A stretch of 64,000 nucleotides of DNA from an uncultured Clostridia bacterium (GTDB taxonomy: Bacteria; Bacillota; Clostridia; Christensenellales; Aristaeellaceae). The first letter of the stretch is position 1; each line of letters opens with the position of its first letter. Positions 1 through 7,273 of this stretch are shown here, one piece after another. Where the stretch lies: assembly GCA_947166385.1 (NCBI GenBank), contig CAMVEB010000002.1:124001-188000 (forward strand), written 5' to 3'. A program made the position numbers and the translations under genes. The notes under the pieces were generated by a model that was given only the letters and a program-made list of their open reading frames with translations, searched no databases and was not told the DNA's origin.

Positions 1-1
1 T

Positions 2-1687
2 GAAATGGTCGGCAGGGATCACTTTGGCGGCATGCTGCTGTTTCTGGAGAACTACGCGGAAGCGGAACAGACCCTTCGGCTGATTTCTGATATTCAGGCG
101 GCCAATCAGGCCGGCGGCGGACTGCCTCAGGTTTTCTTTACAGACCAAGAAGGCGGGTATGTATCCCGGATCAGCTATGGCACCATCGGGGTTGGCAATA
201 TGGCACTCGGCGCTACGGGAGATACGGAGAACGCGCGAATCATGGCGCGGGTCCACGGCGAAGAACTCGCTCTGCTGGGCATTCAGGCAGACTTCGCACC
301 GGTGATGGACATCAACAACAACCCGAAAAATCCCATCATCGGCGTTCGCTCCTTCTCAGACGATCCCCAGACTGTCGCGGCATTCGGATGCGCTTATCTG
401 GCCGGACTTCATGATACCGGAACCATGGCGGTGGTGAAGCATTTTCCGGGCCATGGAAATACCGACACGGACAGCCACACCGGCCTGCCGCTGATCAACA
501 GCACGTATGATGAACTGAAGCATTTTGAACTGGTACCGTTTCAGGCGGCGATTGACGCCGGCGCGGACATGGTTATGACGGCTCATATCCAGTATCCTCA
601 GATCGAAAAAGAAACCTATACCTCCATTTCCACAGGGGAACAGATTTATCTTCCGGCCACCATGAGCAAAACCATCCTGACGGATATTCTTCGCGGAGAC
701 ATGGGTTTTGACGGCGTGATCGTCTGTGACGCGCTGGATATGGCAGCCGTTGCGGATAACTTCAGCACGGAGGATACGATCCGGCTGGCCATCGGAGCGG
801 GCGTGGATATGCTGATCCTTCCAGCCGTGAGGGACACAGCCTCTTTCCGGCTGACGGATACCTATATTGATACCGCGGCCGCGCTGGCGGAAAGAGGAGA
901 AATCAGCGAAGAACGGATCAATGAATCCGTTCGCCGGATTCTGGAAATGAAGCAGAAATACGGCGTTCTGGATCTGGCGGATTTCACCCTGACCGATGAG
1001 CAGATTGCCTCCGCCAGGGAAAACATCGGTTCTGCAGGCCATCTGGAAACGGAATGGCAGATTGCTGAAAAATCCCTGACCCTGTTGAAAAATGAAAAAG
1101 GCGCTTTCCCACTGGATGTGAAGGCCGGCGAAAAGACGCTGATCCTGTTTTCGAATTCCTGCGCCAACCGCGCAGGAACGGGTGACCAGGCCCGGATGAT
1201 GCTCGAAGAAAGGCAGACCCTGCCGGAAGGAGCGGAAATCATTGTGATGAGGAATACCCAGGACAATGACGAGGAATGCATCCGGGCGGCTGCGGACGCG
1301 GATCATGTGATTCTGGTACACCGGGTTTCCAATCAGGCCTACATGGATCCGGCCACTGCGAACGGATTCTCTTCCGGAACCTTTGACAGGATTATTTCCG
1401 CTGTGCATGAAGCAGGAAAAACAGTGATTCTGGTCAGCTGCCAGCTGCCCTACGACGCAGCACGTTTCCCGGGGGTAGACGCCATTCTGCTTGCCTACTG
1501 GGGCGGCGTGATGCGGGATCTTCCTGCGGACGGGACAACCCGGTCAACAAACCTGCCGGCAGAACTGCTGGCCTGCTTTGGCGTGGGAGACGTCCGCGGC
1601 AAACTTCCGGTGATTATCCCGGAGCTGGATGAAAACTATCAGCCGACGGACAGAATTCTCTGGTCCCGCGGAGAGCCGGATCAGTAG
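2..1687 (+). CDS. GH3 beta-N-acetylhexosaminidase, NagZ-like (5' end outside window)
   Basis: Glycoside hydrolase family 3 enzyme that probably releases terminal GlcNAc from muropeptides or chito-oligomers. The reading frame is already open at the window edge, and the sequence starts inside the first barrel strands (GGMLLF), so the true start lies upstream. Counting from the first visible ATG at base 5, the NagZ signature KHFPGHGNTDTDSH is at residues 145-158 and supplies the His/Asp pair. VIVCDALDM follows at about 238-246 and supplies the likely Asp nucleophile, D242. About 220 residues follow the barrel, as in the long Bacillus-type NagZ proteins rather than the 340-residue proteobacterial form. 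Whether it is secreted cannot be judged without the N-terminus. Family assignment is firm; the exact substrate is inferred. Confidence 0.88.
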   Translation, partial: EMVGRDHFGGMLLFLENYAEAEQTLRLISDIQAANQAGGGLPQVFFTDQEGGYVSRISYGTIGVGNMALGATGDTENARIMARVHGEELALLGIQADFAPVMDINNNPKNPIIGVRSFSDDPQTVAAFGCAYLAGLHDTGTMAVVKHFPGHGNTDTDSHTGLPLINSTYDELKHFELVPFQAAIDAGADMVMTAHIQYPQIEKETYTSISTGEQIYLPATMSKTILTDILRGDMGFDGVIVCDALDMAAVADNFSTEDTIRLAIGAGVDMLILPAVRDTASFRLTDTYIDTAAALAERGEISEERINESVRRILEMKQKYGVLDLADFTLTDEQIASARENIGSAGHLETEWQIAEKSLTLLKNEKGAFPLDVKAGEKTLILFSNSCANRAGTGDQARMMLEERQTLPEGAEIIVMRNTQDNDEECIRAAADADHVILVHRVSNQAYMDPATANGFSSGTFDRIISAVHEAGKTVILVSCQLPYDAARFPGVDAILLAYWGGVMRDLPADGTTRSTNLPAELLACFGVGDVRGKLPVIIPELDENYQPTDRILWSRGEPDQ

Positions 1688-1706
1688 TTGAAATCGCGGT
1701 CGTCTG

Positions 1707-2672
1707 TCAAAAATCTCCCTGGCAGTTCAGTTTCATCGCCTTTAACAACTCCTGATTCAAGTCCTCCGGAAATCTCGGAGCAGGCATTTGCTGCGGCGGA
1801 ATTGTTCTGTCCCGGACGAAATCAAACAAGCCGAAGGGACCGTAATAGTCCCAGCTGATTCTTGCGATCCGATGTTCATCAAGCAGGTCGGAAACAATGC
1901 GATACCAATTGATCCGCTGATCCCTGTCAACGGAGAAAGCGTTGCATCCGTACTCTCCGCATACCAGCGGAGCATTCCGCTCATGGCTGAATTCCGCATA
2001 CTGATCAAAACACCCTGCAACAGCCTCCAGCGTTCCCTGCTCCGGATAGGTTTCGAAGCAATGTTTTTCAATCCCGGTCGGATGCTCCGGCAACGGCGGC
2101 ATCCGGCTTTTATCATACGGGAACGGAATTCCGGTCACGCGCTCCATATGGCACCAGGGAGCCCCCTGATGCGTAAAGGTATGAGGATCATAGAAATGGA
2201 ATGTATAGAGGATTCTGTCATCCTGAAAATCAGGCAGCGCCTTCATGCCTGCTGTGCTGTTCCAGTCCGCGCCGCCGACAATGATATAATGGTTCCGGTC
2301 GATGGCACGAATCAGATGATGAACCCGAAAAACAATCTCATTCCATACCGGTATTTCGATTCCGTGCGGTTCATTCATGATCTCATAGACCACTTTTTCA
2401 GACGATTCACAGTATCGGGAAGCCAACTGTGTCCAGACCGGCGTCAGAATTTTCTCAACATCCTTTGATGTAGACGAATATCCGGCGGCAGGATAACAGC
2501 CTCTATTTTTCCAATTTGGATCTGTACTTCTTCCTTTTCCGGCGTTAAAATCATCCTGAAGAGACTGCAGCAAAGAAACCGTAACAAAGAAACTGTAACA
2601 ACAGGGTGGCCGACGATCCGAGCGAATATGGAGGCGCTGATATGAATACGGCAGTGAGACAATGGATGTCAC
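1707..2672 (-). pseudogene. 5'-truncated GH5 cellulase-family glycoside hydrolase
   Basis: Part of a glycoside hydrolase family 5 (endoglucanase/mannanase clan) enzyme. Both catalytic glutamates are visible: the acid/base in YEIMNEPHG (about residue 101) and the nucleophile in LVCGEYGCN (about residue 240), with the HFYDPHTFTHQG strand between them. The first three barrel strands are missing. The frame starts with about 35 residues of composition unlike the family and overlaps the start of the divergent membrane-protein gene by about 30 bases. A 14 bp tandem repeat (CAAAGAAACCGTAA, then the same with one change) sits at 2571-2598, near the point where similarity ends. I read it as the 3' part of a GH5 gene left after a deletion, probably inactive. 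The alternative is an unusual short GH5. Confidence 0.7.
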
Positions 2673-3580
2673 CTTCGCGCCAGAAGATGATTCTGAAAGG
2701 CCTGTTCCTATATCTGCTTTGCCCGGCTGTGTGCCTCTGGGCTCTGGCCGGGCCGATCGGCGATGCCGTCCGGGAATCCAACCCGGCTGTTTTTACAATC
2801 CTTCTCGCCGCCGCGGGCATCGTCGGTCTCAACTGGCTTGTTTACAAAGCCGTTCACCGGAAACGCCCCTCTCTTCTGGTGTTTGCCTGCGGGGTGTTCT
2901 GGCTGCTGCCGGTCCTGGTGATCGGGTATGACGCGCTGTCGATCTACGGCAGCCTGCCATCCACCCTGGCCGTGATCGGAGGCTGCCTGGTGCTGGCGTT
3001 CATGTACCTGCTCAGCTTCTGGTTTGCCTCGCGGCCTTCCAGGCCCGCACATACCTTTGCCGTTACGCTCCGGATTTTCATCGGGCTGATTGCCGTCTTT
3101 ATGGCTTACCAGGTGATCCGGGATATCGAGTGCCGCCAGGTGACCGTGGACACCTGGATCATGATACTGATCCTGGCAATCCTGCTTCCGGCGGCTTACT
3201 GCCGCAGGATCGCAGCATCCTGCCGCGGCATGACCTCACGCCGCCGGGCAACCGGCCTGGCGGCAGGGCGGATTATCCAGATGGTCGGAGAAACCGAGCT
3301 GGACCGGGACGATGATCCTGTGACGGATTACCATGCACGCGTTCTCTATACCGTTGACGGGACCGAATATGAAACACGGGCCGATATCTCCCGGTTCACC
3401 ATGCAGTGGTTCGGCAGAAAGGCTTTCATTGGCCGGGAAATCCCTGTCCGTTACAATCCGGAAAACCCCGGCGAGGCATTCACAAAACGGATTGACAGAC
3501 ACTTTTTTGATGAGAAAGGGAACAATGAGGAGGAACAGCCCGGGGCAGAAGCCGATGCGGATCTTCATGGATTTCGGTGA
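2642..3580 (+). CDS. Membrane protein with C-terminal DUF3592-like domain
   Basis: Integral membrane protein of about 312 residues. The ATG at 2642 was chosen because GGAGG lies seven bases upstream; an upstream in-frame start at 2606 has no such site. The first 180 residues hold roughly six hydrophobic segments. The C-terminal part resembles DUF3592: ATGLAAGRIIQM, then YHARVLYTVDGTEYETR, then IPVRYNPENPGEA, the usual thiol-disulfide-interchange-like or OB-type fold that ends in YDPxNP. Its stop overlaps a small open frame at 3577. The function is unknown. It lies next to a truncated GH5 gene and upstream of the pectin genes, with no evidence that it takes part in either. Confidence 0.72.
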   Translation: MNTAVRQWMSPSRQKMILKGLFLYLLCPAVCLWALAGPIGDAVRESNPAVFTILLAAAGIVGLNWLVYKAVHRKRPSLLVFACGVFWLLPVLVIGYDALSIYGSLPSTLAVIGGCLVLAFMYLLSFWFASRPSRPAHTFAVTLRIFIGLIAVFMAYQVIRDIECRQVTVDTWIMILILAILLPAAYCRRIAASCRGMTSRRRATGLAAGRIIQMVGETELDRDDDPVTDYHARVLYTVDGTEYETRADISRFTMQWFGRKAFIGREIPVRYNPENPGEAFTKRIDRHFFDEKGNNEEEQPGAEADADLHGFR

Positions 3581-3747
3581 TCCATCTTCAGACACAGCAG
3601 TCCGTGAAGATCAATGGAACCATCCGGGCGGTGCTCCGGGGGTACAGCGGTATTCTGGCTGACAAACCAGTCTTCCCCGACCGGGCAACAGACGGATATG
3701 ACGGCGTGGCAACAGGAATAAACACAGAAAGCAGGGAAAGCAAATGA
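3577..3747 (+). CDS. Small open frame coupled at both ends (56 aa, hypothetical)
   Basis: A GTG at 3577 overlaps the stop of the preceding membrane-protein gene (GTGA), and this frame's stop at 3745-3747 overlaps the ATG of the next esterase gene (ATGA). The frame therefore fills the gap exactly, which is the geometry of translationally coupled genes. The product begins VIHLQTQQSVKINGTIRAVL and has no domain I recognise. It could be a real small protein, the 3' remnant of a deleted gene, or coincidence. No strong ribosome binding site precedes it. Confidence 0.3.
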   Translation: MIHLQTQQSVKINGTIRAVLRGYSGILADKPVFPDRATDGYDGVATGINTESRESK

Positions 3748-4388
3748 CGATTTATATATGCGGGGATTCCACGGCGGCAACGTATGAAACGGAAAGAGCG
3801 CCGATCACCGGATGGGGGCAGGTGCTGGGAGAAATGCTGCCGGGTGTGAAGGTCGAGAACCGGGCGGTGGGCGGCAGGAGCACCAAGAGCTTCCTGTCCG
3901 AAGGACGACTGCTGGCTATTGAAAAGGTAATTCAGCCAGGAGATCTGCTGCTGATTCAGTTTACCCATAATGACGGGAGTGATCTGGTCTGGAGGCACAC
4001 GGATCCCTGGACCAGTTTTACGAAGAATCTGGAGATTTTTATCGATACAGCGCTGGAAGCCGGAGCACAGCCGGTGCTGCTGACTCCGATCTGCCGGCGG
4101 TACTGGAGAAACGGGAAGCTGATCCATGCTCACGGCGATTATCCGAAAGCGATCCGGACGCTGGCCAGGAAACGGAACCTGCCGCTGATCGAAGTGGAAG
4201 AGAAAAGCATGGACTATGTGCGGAAACTGGGAGAAGAGGAAAGCCGGAAGCTGTTTATGCATGTGGAGAAGGGAATCTATCCTGATTATCCGGACGGACA
4301 GGCGGACGATACCCATACCCAACGGGCCGGGGCGGAGGCATGGGCTGCAATTGTCACGGAAGGACTGAAGGAAACAGGACTCGTGTGA
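3744..4388 (+). CDS. SGNH-fold esterase, rhamnogalacturonan acetylesterase-like (CE12)
   Basis: SGNH/GDSL hydrolase of 214 residues expected to remove acetyl groups from pectin fragments. Block I is IYICGDSTAATYE near the N-terminus with the nucleophile Ser. GGRSTKSF is block II, FTHNDGSD is block III, and the C-terminal ADDTHTQRAGAEAW supplies the Asp-His pair, with the DDTH form typical of CE12 (RhgT/YesT-like) enzymes. There is no signal peptide, so the protein should act in the cytoplasm on imported oligosaccharides. It is a paralogue of the C-terminal half of the next gene, which starts 30 bases downstream, so both are probably cotranscribed. The start is the ATG overlapping the stop of the small frame upstream. 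Confidence 0.85.
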   Translation: MTIYICGDSTAATYETERAPITGWGQVLGEMLPGVKVENRAVGGRSTKSFLSEGRLLAIEKVIQPGDLLLIQFTHNDGSDLVWRHTDPWTSFTKNLEIFIDTALEAGAQPVLLTPICRRYWRNGKLIHAHGDYPKAIRTLARKRNLPLIEVEEKSMDYVRKLGEEESRKLFMHVEKGIYPDYPDGQADDTHTQRAGAEAWAAIVTEGLKETGLV

Positions 4389-4418
4389 ACAGACACAGAA
4401 TCGGGAGGGCAGAGATTG

Positions 4419-6122
4419 ATGTATATTGTGGCAAAAGACGGAAGCGGAGATTTTACCACGCTGCAGGCGGCAGTGGACGCGGTGCCTGAAAACGCTCATA
4501 CACCGGTGATTATTCTGCTGCGGATGGATGAATATCATGAAAAGGTGGTTGTGCATAAAAACAACATCCGGATCGTCGGGGAAGCCAGAGACCGGACCGT
4601 TCTGACCTGGAACGGATGCGCAAAGGACAAGCATCCGGACGGAAGAGACCGGGGGACTTTCCTGAGCGCTACCCTGATGGTTACGGGGCACAATGTGGAA
4701 GTGGAAAACCTGACCATCCGCAATGACGCGGGAGACGGCAGCGTGGTTGGCCAGGCGGTGGCGGTATATGCCGCGGGAGACCGGGACATATGGCGGAACT
4801 GCAGAATGATTGCCCATCAGGACACGCTGTTCTGCGGCCCGATGGAGCAGCGGGTGGTTGACGACATCAGGGGCCGGGAAGGCAGTGCCGAAGTGGTGGA
4901 ATGCATCGGCGATTCCACGCTGACTCATAGCCGGCAGTACTTTGAGGACTGTTATATCCAGGGAGATGTCGACTTTGTTTTCGGGCCCTATCGCTGCTGG
5001 TTTGAACGGTGCACGCTGTTCATGAATCAACGAGGCGGCCTGTATACAGCGGCCAATACGCCGGAGGAGCAGCCATACGGACTGGTTTTCCACAAATGCC
5101 GGCTGACCGGGGAATGCAGGGACGGGGAAGCTTATCTGGGCCGACCCTGGCGGAAGTTCTGCCGGACAGTGTTCCTGGAATGTGAAATGGATGAGAAGGT
5201 TTCACCGCAGGGCTTTGCCGACTGGGACAAGGAAAAGCCCGTGACGGAACGCTGCGGAGAATGGAGGACGACCGGCGTGCGAGCAGACCAGAGCACCCGG
5301 CATCCGTCCCAGAAACGCCTGAGCGATGAAGAGGCCGCGACACTGACTGTTTCATCCGTGCTGGGAGGATGGGATCAGTGGCAGCCGGACAGGCGGATTC
5401 CTACCTGGTTTCTTTGCGGGGATTCCATCATGGCTGATTATCCGGCGGCTTCCGCTCCGATGACCGGATGGGGACAGGTGCTGCAATCCCTGCTTCCGGG
5501 AGGCGTGTTCGTTCAGAATGAGGCGGTGAACGGAAGAAGCAGCAAGAGCTTTGTTGCTGAAAAACGGCTGAATTTTATTGAACTGTGCCTGCGGCCAGGC
5601 GACAAGCTGATTGTTTCCTTCGGACACAACGACGAAAAGAGCCAGGATCCTGCCCGTTACACCACGGCGCGAGGGACGTATCCGGAATATCTGGGCATGT
5701 ATATTGACGCGGCAAGACGGCAGGGAGCGGAACCGGTACTGGTGACTTCCGCGGCGAGACGCCACTTTGAAAACGGAAAGCTGGTGCCGACCCACGGGGA
5801 TTATCCGCAAGCCATGCGGGATCTGGCCTGGGAACGCGGTGTGCGGCTGATTGATCTGGAAACGGCAACCATGGCACTGGTACAGGCGGCCGGAGAGGAA
5901 GGCAGCAAGGGAATCTACTGCCATGTGCCATCCGGACACAAAAACTATCCACAGGGCCTGGCGGATGACAGCCATCTGCAGTACAACGGCGCGGTGCTTT
6001 TCGCGAAACTGTTTCTGGAAGGAATGAAGGGAAGGCTCTCCGCCGGAACGGCGGCAAAGGGAGAAGATTCGGAAACGTATATGGATCTGATCAACGCGGA
6101 AGATTATGTGATGAACAAATAG
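4419..6122 (+). CDS. Bifunctional pectin methylesterase (CE8) - acetylesterase (CE12)
   Basis: Two-domain protein of 567 residues. Residues 1 to about 320 form a right-handed beta-helix pectinesterase: IVAKDGSGDFTTLQAAVDAV at the start, GQAVAVYAAGDRDIWRNC, IAHQDTLFC and GDVDFVFGP with the paired catalytic aspartates, and YLGRPWRKFC with the substrate-binding Arg/Trp. From about residue 328 an SGNH esterase follows: FLCGDSIMADY, NGRSSKSF, FGHNDE, and a final ADDSHLQYNGA with the Asp/His pair. The protein could demethylate and deacetylate the same pectin fragment. No signal peptide is present, so cytoplasmic action on imported oligomers is inferred. The ATG at 4419 is nine bases from GGGAGGG; an adjacent TTG at 4416 is possible. 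An apparent terminator follows at 6129. Confidence 0.88.
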   Translation: MYIVAKDGSGDFTTLQAAVDAVPENAHTPVIILLRMDEYHEKVVVHKNNIRIVGEARDRTVLTWNGCAKDKHPDGRDRGTFLSATLMVTGHNVEVENLTIRNDAGDGSVVGQAVAVYAAGDRDIWRNCRMIAHQDTLFCGPMEQRVVDDIRGREGSAEVVECIGDSTLTHSRQYFEDCYIQGDVDFVFGPYRCWFERCTLFMNQRGGLYTAANTPEEQPYGLVFHKCRLTGECRDGEAYLGRPWRKFCRTVFLECEMDEKVSPQGFADWDKEKPVTERCGEWRTTGVRADQSTRHPSQKRLSDEEAATLTVSSVLGGWDQWQPDRRIPTWFLCGDSIMADYPAASAPMTGWGQVLQSLLPGGVFVQNEAVNGRSSKSFVAEKRLNFIELCLRPGDKLIVSFGHNDEKSQDPARYTTARGTYPEYLGMYIDAARRQGAEPVLVTSAARRHFENGKLVPTHGDYPQAMRDLAWERGVRLIDLETATMALVQAAGEEGSKGIYCHVPSGHKNYPQGLADDSHLQYNGAVLFAKLFLEGMKGRLSAGTAAKGEDSETYMDLINAEDYVMNK

Positions 6123-6128
6123 AACACG

Positions 6129-6173
6129 GGAGGCTGCCAATCTGTTCAGCGGAAGGACAGGGCAGCCTCCTTT
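6129..6173 (+). terminator. Rho-independent terminator after the pectin esterase genes
   Basis: A 10 bp perfect stem (GGAGGCTGCC with GGCAGCCTCC) encloses a loop that holds a second short stem (CTGT/ACAG), and TTTAAAA follows. It closes the esterase operon. Confidence 0.7.
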
Positions 6174-6277
6174 AAAACATCCTTCTTGCCAGAACGGTTC
6201 AACGGTGCTATGATTCAGAAAAGAAGACGTGCGGAGACTCTTCCAAAAACCACGACATGATTTACCTGGAGGGCATG

Positions 6278-6805
6278 ATGGAAATCAGGGAGATTACGGG
6301 AGACTCTGAGGAATTATCGATTCTGGAAGCCATCAACGAGGAAGCGATCCCGGAAATCGAGCGCTGCGCGCTGAGCGACATGCTGGCTACCGGCGCGAAG
6401 GTCTGGTGCATTGATGTGGATCAGGAACCTGTGGGATTTATGGCGGTCCGGTATTACAGAAAACTGATTTACCTGGCATATTTTGCCGTCAGGAAAGACC
6501 TTCGCTCGAAGGGAATCGGCGGTCAGGCCGTCAGAGAACTGATCGGGCAGAATCCGGATCGACAGGTTGTCGTGGAATATGAAGCGCCTGCTTCTCCCGA
6601 TGTCAGCAACGCGGTTAAACGCTTTTATCTCAGAAACGGGTTCTATGAAACAGGGTGGTATACCCACTATGACGATACGGAGTTCGAGGTCGGCTGTTCA
6701 CAGCAGGATTTCAACGCAGAGGAATTCAAAGCCTTTGCCGCAGACATCGCTCATATTGTCTCCGACCATATTCCCAACCCGTTCCGGAAGGATCAAAATC
6801 ATTGA
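6278..6805 (+). CDS. GNAT-family N-acetyltransferase
   Basis: Acetyltransferase of the GNAT fold. The acetyl-CoA binding segment is VRKDLRSKGIGGQAVRELI (the R/Q-x-x-G-x-G/A motif), preceded by the strand KLIYLAYFAV and followed by AVKRFYLRNGFYETG, the usual C-terminal part that places the substrate. The acceptor is unknown. An upstream ATG at 6257 is in frame, but GGAGGG at 6268-6273 is correctly placed only for the ATG at 6278, giving about 175 residues. The C-terminal 35 residues beyond the GNAT core are charged and have no recognised domain. It stands alone between a terminator and a degraded stretch. Confidence 0.75.
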   Translation: MEIREITGDSEELSILEAINEEAIPEIERCALSDMLATGAKVWCIDVDQEPVGFMAVRYYRKLIYLAYFAVRKDLRSKGIGGQAVRELIGQNPDRQVVVEYEAPASPDVSNAVKRFYLRNGFYETGWYTHYDDTEFEVGCSQQDFNAEEFKAFAADIAHIVSDHIPNPFRKDQNH

Positions 6806-6885
6806 CCGACCGGCGGAAGATCCTGAGGCGGAGCCGGCAACGGCAGACAAACCTGCGGCATAAATCGGTACGGAGATGAGTTTTC

Positions 6886-7237
6886 ATGAATTATCTGGTG
6901 GTTACTGCCCATCCGGATGATGAGGTCCAGGGCGCCGGGGCTACCATTTCATCTTCTGTACGCGTGAGGGTACGGCACACAATCAGGGCAGTGTGAACCG
7001 GTACCTGAAGCGCATGGTCATTAAAGCCAATGATGAGGCGGGGGAGAAGGGTGTGTTGCTTCCAAACCTGCACACTCACATGCTTCGTAAGACTTGTGGT
7101 TGCAATCATATCAGGATGGGTTATGGTATAGAAGAGGTAGCAAAGAAAGCTATAACCTTGCGGATTACGAATCTCTGGTGGCCATCGCGGAAGAAAACCG
7201 GGCAATACGCGCGGAGGAAAACCCGGAACAGCGCTGA
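6886..7237 (+). pseudogene. PIG-L/LmbE deacetylase remnant interrupted by a tyrosine-recombinase fragment
   Basis: An ATG at 6886 with an upstream GGAGA begins MNYLVVTAHPDDEVQGAG, the zinc-binding AHPDDE start of PIG-L deacetylases. Similarity stops after about 22 residues. From about 6948 another frame reads FIFCTREGTAHNQGSVNRYL, later LPNLHTHMLRKT, which is the C-terminal catalytic region of a phage/ICE-type tyrosine integrase (the H-x-L-R motif). It is degenerate and lacks the terminal Tyr. At 7142-7237 a third frame, KESYNLADYESLVAIAEENR, reads like a protein C-terminus and may be the end of the deacetylase. About 170 deacetylase residues are missing. This is a composite scar, not a functional gene. 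Confidence 0.65.
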
Positions 7238-7273
7238 CGGATTCCCGGAGAAACAGGAGGGGGAAGGACTCAG

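Noticed and set aside
6806-6863. Frame ending RPAEDPEAEPATADKPAA after the GNAT gene
   Set aside because: Low-complexity tail in a different frame from the GNAT, with no start or domain. Probably chance or minor debris.
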